From NCBI GenBank assembly GCA_043803805.1, contig JAZDJP010000031.1, positions 1 through 64,000 on the forward strand: a stretch of 64,000 bases of DNA, written 5' to 3'. Under the pieces are notes generated by a model. That model made no database searches. It saw only the letters and a program-made list of their open reading frames with translations, and was not told where the DNA came from. Of this stretch, positions 16,998 through 27,043 are shown piece after piece; position 1 is the first letter of the stretch; each line of letters starts with the position of its first letter. This DNA is from JAZDJP01 sp043803805. GTDB taxonomy: Bacteria; Planctomycetota; JAZDJP01. The translations under genes and the position numbers were made by a program.

Positions 16998-17987
16998 ATG
17001 ACCAGAACCGCGAAGACCGCAGCCCGCAAGCCGCCCGTGATCGGCGACCGCATCCGTGGCAAGGGTGTGCCGCACATCGGCGTGCTTTCCGCTGAAGACC
17101 TCGGGGAGGTCATGACGCTCGGCGAGTGGTTCCGCGACAACCGCCACGACCCGACCTATGCGACGCTTCTTCAGGGGCGGGTGCAGGGGCTTCTGTTCGT
17201 GTATCCCTCGACGCGGACGCGCCTCGGATTCGAAGCGGCCATGGCCCAGCTTGGCGGCGCCAACGTCTACATGCCCGTGGAGCAGACCCAGATGGGCCGC
17301 GGCGAGAGCATCGCGGACACGGCGCGCGCCATGGACCAGTACCTGGACGTGTTTTCCGGCCGCCTCTGGAAGCAGGAGGACATGGATGGCTTCGCCGCGA
17401 ACATGACCCGGCCGGTGCTGAACGCCTGCACCCCGCGCGACCACGCCACTCATGTCATCGGCGAGCTCATGACCATGCGCTGGTGCAAGGGGCGGCTCAA
17501 GGGGCTCAACCTGGTCTACACGGGGATGGCCCGGGGGATTCTCCATTCCTTCATCCGGTGTTGCCCGAAACTGGGGATTAACCTGGTCCTGGCGATTCCC
17601 GAATCATACGTCCCGACGGTGGACCGGAAGATCTTGGACGAGGGCGGGGCCCTTGCCCAAAAGGCCGGCACGCGCCTGGAGATCGTCACCGATCTCAGGA
17701 AGGCGGTCAAGGATGCCGACTTCATCCAGGCGAGCACGCTGATCCGTTCGATGCTCGCCGGAGAGCAGTCGCCGGAGGAAAAGGCCGTCGAGATTTCCAA
17801 ATGGACGGTGACCGACGAGGTGCTCTCCTGCGCCCGGAAGGATGTGATCTACACCCACTCCGGTCCGGCGCACCGTGGCGTCTGCGTCACCGACGCGGTG
17901 ATGGACGGTCCGAAGTCGGTCATTCCCCAGGAGGCATTGAACGCGATCTACGCCAAGAAGGCGCTTCTGGCGATGATCGTGAGATAG
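16998..17987 (+). CDS. Aspartate/ornithine carbamoyltransferase family protein, atypical
   Basis: 329 residues of the transcarbamylase fold. The carbamoyl-phosphate loop is present as YPSTRTRLGFE, and the C-terminal helix ALNAIYAKKALLAMIV matches ornithine carbamoyltransferases. Other signature sites differ: the HPxQ motif reads DHATHVIGEL, and the HCLP ornithine-binding loop reads THSGPAHRG, without the cysteine. Annotation pipelines would call it ArgF, but the substrate is likely something other than free ornithine, or the protein is a divergent paralogue. No other arginine gene is near. AAGGGGG lies 7 bases before the ATG. The palindrome upstream may influence expression. Confidence 0.75.
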   Translation: MTRTAKTAARKPPVIGDRIRGKGVPHIGVLSAEDLGEVMTLGEWFRDNRHDPTYATLLQGRVQGLLFVYPSTRTRLGFEAAMAQLGGANVYMPVEQTQMGRGESIADTARAMDQYLDVFSGRLWKQEDMDGFAANMTRPVLNACTPRDHATHVIGELMTMRWCKGRLKGLNLVYTGMARGILHSFIRCCPKLGINLVLAIPESYVPTVDRKILDEGGALAQKAGTRLEIVTDLRKAVKDADFIQASTLIRSMLAGEQSPEEKAVEISKWTVTDEVLSCARKDVIYTHSGPAHRGVCVTDAVMDGPKSVIPQEALNAIYAKKALLAMIVR

Positions 17988-18010
17988 GGCAGTTCACGAA
18001 TTGATAAACC

Positions 18011-18107
18011 CGCTCATCCTGAGCCTGTCGAAGGATGAACCAGGGCGCTGCTCATGGTTCGTGGTTCGACATTTTTTGATTTTTTAAGGAACGCTCACCA
18101 TGAACGG
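18011..18107 (+). repeat. Dispersed repeat with inverted partner at 54431-54481
   Basis: 18011-18061 is a 51-base inverted copy of 54431-54481 with two mismatches, including CATCCTGAGCCTGTCGAAGG. It runs directly into 18050-18107, a second copy of the block seen at 9523-9581. The remainder of the 17988-18252 gap shows no gene I would defend. Confidence 0.7.
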
Positions 18108-18252
18108 ATATTCATAAGGGCTCACCATGAGCGGCAATGAGGATTCAGTTAATCGTGAATTGCTCCAGCGGCGGCGCGTGATCGGGAGGCCACACCGTCC
18201 GGCCATCCCGTCCGTCAACCGGGCGAATTCCACGCGTTCAATCAGGCATGAA

Positions 18253-19455
18253 TTACCGGGGGATGTTCTTTTGTAAAAGGGTCTGTTTCGTTTCTTCGGG
18301 CAGGGAGGACCCGACGATCCAGGCGCGGGCGGCCGCCGGGTCAGTGCGAAGCCATCGTTCGGCGATCGTCGTCCGGGCCGCGATTCGTGTTGATTCTTCG
18401 GAGATTTTGTTGGCCCATTCGAATTGGGCGGGGATTTCGGTGAGGAGGGGGGGCAATACCCAGTCGCCTTCGATCAACCTGAGAATGGCCGCGTCACGCG
18501 CGGGGCAGGCCGGTTTGGCGGCGAGCCAAACGCTCGCTTCCTCGGGGTTGACAATCCACCAGATCATCATGGTTTCCCCGAGACTGTTGAAGTTGGAATC
18601 CATTTTCTCCAGGCGGATCAGATTGAGCAACTCCACGGCCTGACGGTTGTTTTTCTGGAAGAAAAGTTTCCCGGCGATTTCGAGGACGGAATCGTCGGCA
18701 AGATTATCGGGGGAGATTTCCTTAAGGAGTTGGGCTCCCTTCAGGGAATCCGTTGCCGCCCATTTCTCGGCAAGAGTGGCCAGGACGCTGTCGCGCGAGT
18801 CTCCTGGCGGAAGGGACCGGGCCCAGGCGGTGCTGGCGGAAAGATCCGACCGGATCCAGGATTCGGCGACCGTTTTCAGGGCGATGACGCGGGCGGGGCC
18901 CTCGAATAGCCCCTCGGCCCAGGCGCGTGCCCCGGTCGGGTCACTGCCGGTCCAATAATACACGACGTTTTGAACACGCACTTCCGATTCCCCGGAGTCC
19001 GTAAGCGACATAGCCCAGTTCGCCGCGCCCGCCGGATCTTTTGCGCACCAAGCTTTCAATAAGTTATTCAGCGCGTCGCTCCGGGCCTGGCCCGGGGGCA
19101 TGGCCAGTATTTTCCGGGCGGCCTCCGCCGGGTTTTGCGCGATTTCGGCGAGGAAGGGATTTGGGGGCTCCGGCCGTTTCCCCGGCATCCGGATTTCCGG
19201 GATTCCGGCGGTGTCAGCGCGGGGCGGGGCGCTTTTCTGTAGCAGTTTTTTGAATTCCGCGGTGAATGCAGCTTCCGTCTGGTCGCGGCCCCGATCTTTC
19301 CGGGCCCGCCGGGCCTGGTCCTTCCACTTTTCCACCTCGGCCTGGGTGGTGGCGAGTTCGCGTTCCAGACATTCCCCCTGCCTCCGGGCGTCCTGGGACT
19401 GCCAGGCGAGGAAAATCACGGCCAGAAGTGCGAGGATGGCGGGAACTTCCTTCAT
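18253..19455 (-). CDS. Membrane-anchored helical-repeat protein
   Basis: 400 residues. An N-terminal hydrophobic segment (VPAILALLAVIFLAWQSQ) is followed by a charged coiled-coil stretch (about 25-65), so it is a signal-anchored or secreted protein. From about residue 110 on it consists of degenerate 35-40 residue helical repeats built around W-x-x-x-D-P-x-x-A-x-x-W and L-P-x-G-x-x-R (NWAMSLTDSG, ARAWAEGLF, TAWARSLPPG, KWAATDSLKGAQ, AARAWIVGSS). Such repeats are common in planctomycete and verrucomicrobial proteins, usually without known function. The ATG at 19455 has GGAG upstream; a TTG at 19464 would add three residues. Confidence 0.65.
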   Translation of the reverse strand: MKEVPAILALLAVIFLAWQSQDARRQGECLERELATTQAEVEKWKDQARRARKDRGRDQTEAAFTAEFKKLLQKSAPPRADTAGIPEIRMPGKRPEPPNPFLAEIAQNPAEAARKILAMPPGQARSDALNNLLKAWCAKDPAGAANWAMSLTDSGESEVRVQNVVYYWTGSDPTGARAWAEGLFEGPARVIALKTVAESWIRSDLSASTAWARSLPPGDSRDSVLATLAEKWAATDSLKGAQLLKEISPDNLADDSVLEIAGKLFFQKNNRQAVELLNLIRLEKMDSNFNSLGETMMIWWIVNPEEASVWLAAKPACPARDAAILRLIEGDWVLPPLLTEIPAQFEWANKISEESTRIAARTTIAERWLRTDPAAARAWIVGSSLPEETKQTLLQKNIPR

Positions 19456-19525
19456 TCGCTCCAATCCCTTCTGACTCCAAGACTCCGAGACTCTGAGACT
19501 CCCAGACTTCCCTATCTTTTGCTTT

Positions 19526-20122
19526 TCACGCTCCTGCGCCGGCAGTCTTCTTGAAGTTTTCTGCCACCTTCGTCCAGTTCACGAGGTTCCACCACGCCGC
19601 CACATAATCCGGACGGCGGTTGCGGTAGTCAATATAATAGGCATGCTCCCAGACGTCGCATGTGAGAAGCGGCGTCTTCCCCTGCGTCAGCGGGTTGGCC
19701 GCGTTCGAGGTGGAGAGGATTTCGAGGGAATTGTCGGCGTTTTTCACCAGCCACGCCCACCCGGATCCGAACGTCCCGACGGCGGCTTGGGCGAATTGCT
19801 TTTTAAAATCATCCACCGAGCCGAATTTCGCCGAAAGGGCTTTCGCGAGATCGGCCGGGAGGGCGCCGGGGTTCGGGGTGAGCCCTTCCCAATAAAACGT
19901 ATGGTTCCAGATCTGGGCCGCGTTGTTGAATATGCCGCCGCCGGCCTTCCGGATGATGTCCACGAGGGCGGCCTTTTCGAACTCGGTTCCCTTGACAAGG
20001 TTGTTCAGGTTGTTGACATAGGCCTGGTGGTGCTTGCCGTAGTGGAATTCGATCGTCTCCTGCGAGATGTGGGGTTGAAGCGCATCGGGCGCGTAGGGCA
20101 GCATCGGAAGTTCGAAGGGCAT
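19526..20122 (-). CDS. sodB: Superoxide dismutase, Fe type
   Basis: 198 residues, the normal Fe/Mn-SOD length. Metal ligands are in [15 protein letters not shown] (His), [10 protein letters not shown] (His), and [14 protein letters not shown] (Asp and His). The Gln in AAQIWNH at the position favoured by iron enzymes, and FGSGWAWL, point to the Fe type. It dismutates superoxide in the cytoplasm. The true start is the ATG at 20122 ([10 protein letters not shown]) with GGGGAG 8 bases upstream; the longer open frame reads through intergenic repeats. Presence of an SOD beside oxygen-sensitive KorAB suggests a bacterium that meets oxygen at least sometimes. Confidence 0.95.
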   Translation of the reverse strand: MPFELPMLPYAPDALQPHISQETIEFHYGKHHQAYVNNLNNLVKGTEFEKAALVDIIRKAGGGIFNNAAQIWNHTFYWEGLTPNPGALPADLAKALSAKFGSVDDFKKQFAQAAVGTFGSGWAWLVKNADNSLEILSTSNAANPLTQGKTPLLTCDVWEHAYYIDYRNRRPDYVAAWWNLVNWTKVAENFKKTAGAGA

Positions 20123-20162
20123 GGCGTTCTCCCCGGAAAGAAGTTGGCGGTTTATTTCCTGT

Positions 20163-20190
20163 AGCATAGACCACCCCGGGATGAAGTCAA
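20163..20190 (-). promoter_or_regulatory. Putative sigma-70 promoter for sodB
   Basis: Minus-strand TTGACT (20190-20185), a 16-base spacer and TATGCT (20168-20163), about 40 bases before the ATG. Confidence 0.5.
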
Positions 20191-20224
20191 GACGCGGGGA
20201 TGATTCATGCAATAATCGCGAATG

Positions 20225-22239
<2,015 letters not shown>

Positions 22240-22299
22240 AGGGAAGTCAGCGAGTCGGCGAGTCTGAGAGTCTGAAGACGGGGCGTCGGAGGACGAACA

Positions 22300-22656
22300 A
22301 TGAACCATGTTGTGAGCCCGAAACGTGTTTGGCTTGTGAACCTTTTGTGGCCTTGGGTAATACTGGCCGCCGGATGCGCTTCAGTTCCCGGACGGGGTGA
22401 AACTACACATGCGACGTGTGTTCGGGATATTGTTCTTACACGGGAACATCCGGAGGACAAGTCTTGTGGAGCCAGACTTATTTCCATTGAAGAGGATGGT
22501 GCCACGACAATCCAGGTGATAAAGTCGGGCGAACTGATCCGGGCGAAGTCGGGCGGCTTTTTTATTTCGGATGCGTTCGGAAAAGAAGGATTGGAGTTGG
22601 TATCGGCGTCGCGAAAGGACGGAATTGCCCGATTTCGCCAGCGATGGGCCAAGTGA
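22300..22656 (+). CDS. Small putative lipoprotein
   Basis: 118 residues with a type II signal (VWLVNLLWPWVILAAGC, lipobox LAAGC at about residue 26). The mature part has the beta-like segment ARLISIEEDGATTIQVIKSG and a C-terminal basic helix. I recognise no family. GGAGGA lies 7 bases before the ATG. It is flanked by short-repeat tracts on both sides, and lies convergent with the M55 peptidase gene. Confidence 0.6.
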   Translation: MNHVVSPKRVWLVNLLWPWVILAAGCASVPGRGETTHATCVRDIVLTREHPEDKSCGARLISIEEDGATTIQVIKSGELIRAKSGGFFISDAFGKEGLELVSASRKDGIARFRQRWAK

Positions 22657-22678
22657 CGAGATTGGGAGGGGGGATCGG

Positions 22679-22775
22679 TAACTCCCAGACTCCTGAACTC
22701 TCGAACTCCCGAACTCTCCAACTCCTGAACTCTCAGACTCTCGAGCTCCTGAACTCGTGAACTCTTGAACTTCCG
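22679..22775. repeat. GAACTCTC/GAACTCCT tandem degenerate tract
   Basis: About 97 bases made of roughly a dozen 8-9 base units of the form GAACTCYY or AGACTCTC, filling the whole space between two convergent genes. Confidence 0.75.
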
Positions 22776-23561
22776 TTAAAAAAAACAATTCGCGACCGCC
22801 TTCGCCGTCCGCCTCACCGTGAAGGCGTCCACACGCTCCCAGCCGCAGTCCGCGCGGACGCTCGACTGGGCGGATTCGATGCGTTTGTAACGGATCTCGT
22901 GGACGACCGGCCCCGGGATGCGATAGGGTTTCAGGGTCTTCGCCTTCGCCGCGGCGGCCTTCGCCCCGGCGCGGATCGTTTTCAGAATCCGCAGGGGATG
23001 TTCGCTCAGGGCCGCGTTGAAGCCGAGTCCGATCTTGGTTTGGACCGTTTCGATTCCCGGGAAAAACCGCCGGGCCTCGGCGACGCCCTTGTCGTCGCTC
23101 GAAACGAACACGACGGGAACGCCGATGTCCCCGGCGATGGCCCCTTCGATGGCCATCTCGCCGACCTCGATGCCGTTGAGTTTTTGATACTGGTAGGCGA
23201 CGGAACTCATGGTGTGGCAGAGCACGCCGTCCGGCGTGCCCTCCATGGCGTGGTGGCCGATGAGGGCGATCCCCGCGAACGTGCCGTCGAGGCCCGGCAG
23301 GCGGCGTTCGAACCCCACGCCCAGGACGATTTTGCATCGTTCGTCGAGAAGGTCGTAGTCCAGGTTGAGGCTCCTGCCGTGGCAGTCCCAGACGATGACC
23401 TCCGTCGCTCCGGCGTCGAAGAATCCCTGGGCGGCGGCATTCGCCTCCCGGGTGGCCTGGAGGCTGGCATAGGCGTTCTGCCGGCCCTCCCCCAGCATCT
23501 TCCCCGGCTCGCTCACGACGCAGGCGACGCCCTCGCAGTCCACGCAGACGATGAATTTCAT
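22776..23561 (-). CDS. dppA: M55 family D-aminopeptidase
   Basis: 261 residues, close to the 270 of DppA. The zinc ligands are visible: VDCEG at residues 7-11 (usual DxEG), WDCHGRS, GHHAMEGT (His pair) and an internal GEMAIEG. These enzymes are decameric cytoplasmic zinc peptidases that release D-Ala from short D-amino-acid peptides, likely from peptidoglycan turnover. AGGAGG lies directly before the ATG. It is divergent from def. The nearby N-acyl-D-amino-acid deacylase gene (27 kb) handles related chemistry. Confidence 0.88.
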   Translation of the reverse strand: MKFIVCVDCEGVACVVSEPGKMLGEGRQNAYASLQATREANAAAQGFFDAGATEVIVWDCHGRSLNLDYDLLDERCKIVLGVGFERRLPGLDGTFAGIALIGHHAMEGTPDGVLCHTMSSVAYQYQKLNGIEVGEMAIEGAIAGDIGVPVVFVSSDDKGVAEARRFFPGIETVQTKIGLGFNAALSEHPLRILKTIRAGAKAAAAKAKTLKPYRIPGPVVHEIRYKRIESAQSSVRADCGWERVDAFTVRRTAKAVANCFF

Positions 23562-23649
23562 GGGATCCTCCTTTTCAACGGGCGATTATTCGCGGTTTCG
23601 CGAGGCCGTTTTTACCACATCGGCCGGCAACGGCAAGGGCAAACCATTC

Positions 23650-23677
23650 TTGACATGGCATCGTCCCCGGGGACAAT
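23650..23677 (+). promoter_or_regulatory. Putative promoter, leaderless spacing, for def
   Basis: TTGACA (23650-23655), a 16-base spacer and GACAAT (23672-23677); only 6 bases remain to the ATG at 23684. Confidence 0.45.
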
Positions 23678-23683
23678 GAATTC

Positions 23684-24241
23684 ATGGCCCGGTTACTTCC
23701 GATCGCGAAAATGGGGGAGCCGATTCTCCGTCAGGTGGCCGAGCCCTTCCGCCCGGAGGAGATCGGCACGCCGGCCTTCAAGGCCCTTGTCGAGGGCATG
23801 GTGGCCGCCATGCGGAAGGCCCCGGGGGTGGGTCTCGCCGCGCCGCAGGTGTTCGTGTCGAAACGCCTGGTGGTCATCGAGCACGTCCCGTCGGACGAAG
23901 ACGCCCGCGACGCCATCCTTCTGGCGGTTTTCGTGAATCCGAAAATCGTCTGGTCCTCTCCGGAAACGGTCACGACGTTTGAGGGATGTCTTTCCGTGGA
24001 CAATCTGCGGGGGCCGGTGGAGCGTTCGAAGGCCGTCCGCGTGTCCTACCTGGATCGCGAGGGGAACCCGGGCGAAATCGAGGCGAAGGGACTCAAGGCC
24101 GTCGTCATCCAGCACGAATTCGATCACCTGGACGGGGTGCTGTTCGTGGATCGTGTGAAGGACACGAAATTGCTCTGCCACGAGGAGCAGTACGAAAAAT
24201 ACCACGCCGGGGGGAAGGGCGTGGGAGGCGGGGGGGAATAG
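23684..24241 (+). CDS. def: Peptide deformylase
   Basis: 185 residues with all three motifs: GVGLAAPQ (motif 1), EGCLSVDNLRG (motif 2, metal Cys) and QHEFDHLDG (motif 3, HExxH form). It removes the formyl group from nascent proteins. The C-terminus has a Gly-rich tail (YHAGGKGVGGGGE). The start codon has no Shine-Dalgarno sequence, in line with the promoter spacing. It ends 3 bases before trxB, so the two genes form an operon. Confidence 0.95.
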   Translation: MARLLPIAKMGEPILRQVAEPFRPEEIGTPAFKALVEGMVAAMRKAPGVGLAAPQVFVSKRLVVIEHVPSDEDARDAILLAVFVNPKIVWSSPETVTTFEGCLSVDNLRGPVERSKAVRVSYLDREGNPGEIEAKGLKAVVIQHEFDHLDGVLFVDRVKDTKLLCHEEQYEKYHAGGKGVGGGGE

Positions 24242-24244
24242 GCC

Positions 24245-25198
24245 ATGGCGGAGAATGTTGTTATTCTGGGGTCCGGGCCGGCGGGACTCACCGCGGCGCT
24301 GTATCTGGCGCGGGCGGGGCTGGCGCCGCTCGTCGTTGAGGGCCGCCAGTCGGGCGGTCAACTCACCACCACCACCGAGGTCGAGAATTTCCCCGGATTT
24401 CCCAAGGGGGTGAATGGGACCGACCTCGTCATGGCCATGCGGGAGCAGGCGGAACGTTTCGGGGCGCGCGTCACGGCGGGGGAGGCGGTGACGGCGGATC
24501 TGGCGGGAACGCCGTTTCGACTCGCGATCCGGGATCTGTCGGACAACGAATCGAATGTGGAATGCCGCGCCCTCATCATCGCCACGGGCGCCCGGGCGAA
24601 GTATCTCGGGATTCCCTCGGAGCAGGCCCTTCTCAACAAGGGGGTGTCCGGTTGCGCCACGTGCGACGGGGCGCTTCCCGTATTCCGCAACAAACCGATC
24701 GTGGTCGTGGGCGGGGGGGATTCCGCGCTCGAGGAGGCGCTTTTTCTCACGCGGTTCGCGTCGAAAGTCACCCTCGTCCACCGGCGGGACGCCCTGCGGG
24801 CCTCGAAAATCATGCAGGATCGCGCCAGGGCCAATCCCAGGATGGCCTTCGCCTGGGATTCCATCGTGGAGGAGATTCTCGATGTCGCGGCGGGAAAGGT
24901 GACCGGGATGCGGTTGAAAAACGTCAGGACCGGCGTCTCGTCCGTTCTGGAATGCGCGGGGGTTTTTCTCGGCATCGGCCACGAGCCCAACACGGCGGTG
25001 TTCCGGGGACAACTCGAACTCGACGAGAAGGGGTACATCGTCACGAGCGGCCGCGCGAGCCGGGCGAGCGTGGAAGGCGTCTTCGCCTGCGGGGACGTCC
25101 AGGATCACGTCTATCGCCAGGCCGTCACCGCCGCCGGCACCGGGTGCATGGCGGCGCTCGACGCCGAGCGGTTCCTCGCGGAAGGGGAGCCGGTTTAA
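24245..25198 (+). CDS. trxB: Thioredoxin reductase
   Basis: 317 residues of the low-molecular-weight TrxR type. FAD site [15 protein letters not shown] at the N-terminus, redox pair CATC in [10 protein letters not shown] (about residues 135-140), NADPH site [16 protein letters not shown] and the second FAD motif [20 protein letters not shown]. It transfers electrons from NADPH to thioredoxin. It is co-directional with and 3 bases behind def. The C-terminus matches the family, without a fused thioredoxin. Confidence 0.95.
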   Translation: MAENVVILGSGPAGLTAALYLARAGLAPLVVEGRQSGGQLTTTTEVENFPGFPKGVNGTDLVMAMREQAERFGARVTAGEAVTADLAGTPFRLAIRDLSDNESNVECRALIIATGARAKYLGIPSEQALLNKGVSGCATCDGALPVFRNKPIVVVGGGDSALEEALFLTRFASKVTLVHRRDALRASKIMQDRARANPRMAFAWDSIVEEILDVAAGKVTGMRLKNVRTGVSSVLECAGVFLGIGHEPNTAVFRGQLELDEKGYIVTSGRASRASVEGVFACGDVQDHVYRQAVTAAGTGCMAALDAERFLAEGEPV

Positions 25199-25231
25199 AA
25201 ATTTAGGTGCAATTGCCCTGGTGCGAATATG

Positions 25232-25259
25232 TTGACACCGATGTTCGCTCGGCTAAAAT
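25232..25259 (+). promoter_or_regulatory. Good sigma-70 promoter
   Basis: TTGACA (25232-25237), a 16-base spacer and TAAAAT (25254-25259), 24 bases before the ATG at 25284; GGGAGAAGG serves as ribosome site. Confidence 0.6.
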
Positions 25260-25283
25260 TTTCCCTCACTCGGGAGAAGGCGC

Positions 25284-26108
25284 ATGGTTCTGCACAAATA
25301 TGGGGGGTATCCCAGGCAGAAGGGCTGGGATGTTTTTTGCGCGTGCAGCCGGCAGATGGCGCGCCTCCAGGTGTATCACCTCCTGAATTGCCTTCGGGCC
25401 GGAGAACGCCCCGCGGAATGCGTTCCGGCGCCGCCGCCGGGGCGGACGCTTGTCGAATTCGCGGCCGCCGCATGGACGCCGTTTCACGCCGTTTACTTCC
25501 GCGATCCGTCGTTTCCCGGACATCACAGGGAGCCGGCCTGGCTGGCGTTTGCCGAAGGAATAGAGTCGCGCATACGCCGGCATCCGGACATGCCTCTGGC
25601 ATCGTTGACGGATTTCATCTATGACGAGTGTGTGGCGGCCAGGGTGGAGGAGGATTTGAAAAAAAACCTGGCAACCTGGGATGAACCCTGCCCGTTCGGG
25701 GCGTTTCGTTATGATGCCCACGACGATTACGTCGCGTTGCACTTTCACAACGTGTATATGCCGGAGTCTCCGTTCGAGAAACCCGAGCGGTTGTTCCAAT
25801 CGCTTCGGGATATCGCGGAGGATATCCGCCGCCGCGGGCTGGCCGTCCGCCGCATAGGCGTGGATTCGTGGATTGATTATCTGGAGCCGTTCCAGGCGCT
25901 TTTCCCCGCGTCGTTTGCGAAGTCGCTTGCGCCGACAAGCCCCGACAACAAGGCGGGAAACGGCTGGTGGGGGCAGTTCATACTTCGCACAGGGGCGTTT
26001 CATGAAAAACGCGCCGAACGGTTGAGGCAGACACGGCGCTTCGATTATGTTCGGGCCCATGGCGAATGCGGTTTCGATGAATTTTGCGCGCACATCGCGC
26101 GGAAATGA
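25284..26108 (+). CDS. Hypothetical protein, likely translated with the next amidohydrolase
   Basis: 274 residues, soluble, no signal peptide and no motif I can assign. The N-terminus has two cysteines (DVFCACSRQ), and the middle has an aromatic/His-rich stretch (DDYVALHFHNVYMPESPF) reminiscent of a ligand or metal pocket, but this is only a description. The next gene, a metal-dependent amidohydrolase, starts 7 bases after the stop, so both probably belong to one transcript from the promoter at 25232. Confidence 0.6.
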   Translation: MVLHKYGGYPRQKGWDVFCACSRQMARLQVYHLLNCLRAGERPAECVPAPPPGRTLVEFAAAAWTPFHAVYFRDPSFPGHHREPAWLAFAEGIESRIRRHPDMPLASLTDFIYDECVAARVEEDLKKNLATWDEPCPFGAFRYDAHDDYVALHFHNVYMPESPFEKPERLFQSLRDIAEDIRRRGLAVRRIGVDSWIDYLEPFQALFPASFAKSLAPTSPDNKAGNGWWGQFILRTGAFHEKRAERLRQTRRFDYVRAHGECGFDEFCAHIARK

Positions 26109-26115
26109 GGTGGTC

Positions 26116-26940
26116 ATGGCAAAACCTTCCCGCATCATCAATGTTCATACCCATTTGCATCACGATCAGGACCTGGATGCCCGCCTTCGGTTGTGGCGGG
26201 AATGGAACGTCCAGAAGGTCTGTATTCAGACGCTCGCCTCGAAACCGGGCGAGCGGTTTTGCAACGACGAGGTGGCGGCGCTCATCCAGAAATATCCGGA
26301 CATCATCGTCGGATTCGGCAAGGTGGATTTGGGCTTCACGCCGGACGGTCCGGAGGCAATCGACCGATTGAAGGATCAGGGCTTCACGGGTTTGAAATTC
26401 ATCTGGCCGTCTTACCCCTATGACGACGAGCGCTACTATCCGTTGTACGAGCGCGCGCAGGTGCTGTCGATGCCGATTTTGTTCCACACCGGATTTTCGT
26501 CGATTCAGCCGGCGGACGGCGCCAACCGGATTTCCGTCGAGAAGATGCGCGCGGCGCGTCTGGACACCATCGGAAGGGCGTTCCCGAAGTTACGGATGAT
26601 CATGGCGCATTTGGGAAATCCGGAATTCCACGTCGGGTTGGACATCATCACGGAGTTCCCGAATATCTGGGCCGAGTTTTCCGGCGCCGGCGGCTCGAAG
26701 TGGCGGGAGACGACGCTCCGAAAGGTTTTCGCGCCGCTTCCGGGAGCGAATATGGCCGACCCGGAGGAGAATCAGGCGTTGCGCTGGTTCGGAAAACTGT
26801 GCTTTGCGACGGACAACCCCGACCCGCCGAAGTGGGTCAACCTGTGCCTGCGATTGATGGACGAGTTGCAGATCCCGGACGATATTCGTGAACGCTTCTG
26901 GTGGCGGAACGCGGCGGGCGTCCTGCAGATCAGATTGTAA
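26116..26940 (+). CDS. Amidohydrolase-2 family metal-dependent hydrolase
   Basis: 274 residues. It starts with the metal motif IINVHTHLHH (HxH), continues with GLKFIWPSYPYDD, MPILFHTGFS (His), MIMAHLGNPE (His) and CFATDNPD (catalytic Asp), the order expected of TIM-barrel amidohydrolases of the ACMSD/decarboxylase-like group. The substrate is unknown. GAGGTGG before the ATG at 26116 decides the start; an open frame from 26047 overlaps the upstream gene. A second amidohydrolase-superfamily gene follows. Confidence 0.85.
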   Translation: MAKPSRIINVHTHLHHDQDLDARLRLWREWNVQKVCIQTLASKPGERFCNDEVAALIQKYPDIIVGFGKVDLGFTPDGPEAIDRLKDQGFTGLKFIWPSYPYDDERYYPLYERAQVLSMPILFHTGFSSIQPADGANRISVEKMRAARLDTIGRAFPKLRMIMAHLGNPEFHVGLDIITEFPNIWAEFSGAGGSKWRETTLRKVFAPLPGANMADPEENQALRWFGKLCFATDNPDPPKWVNLCLRLMDELQIPDDIRERFWWRNAAGVLQIRL

Positions 26941-27043
26941 AATGGGAAATGGAATAAAGTGATGTCCCCGGAAATCCCCCGGGAATTCCCCATGGGGATG
27001 ACCTGATCGCCCTGTGCCGGAAACCGTGAGAAAAGGAGGTCGT

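Noticed and set aside
18127..18276. 49-codon frame MSGNEDSVNRELLQRR
   Set aside because: It begins in a dispersed repeat, has no ribosome site and overlaps the end of the opposite gene.
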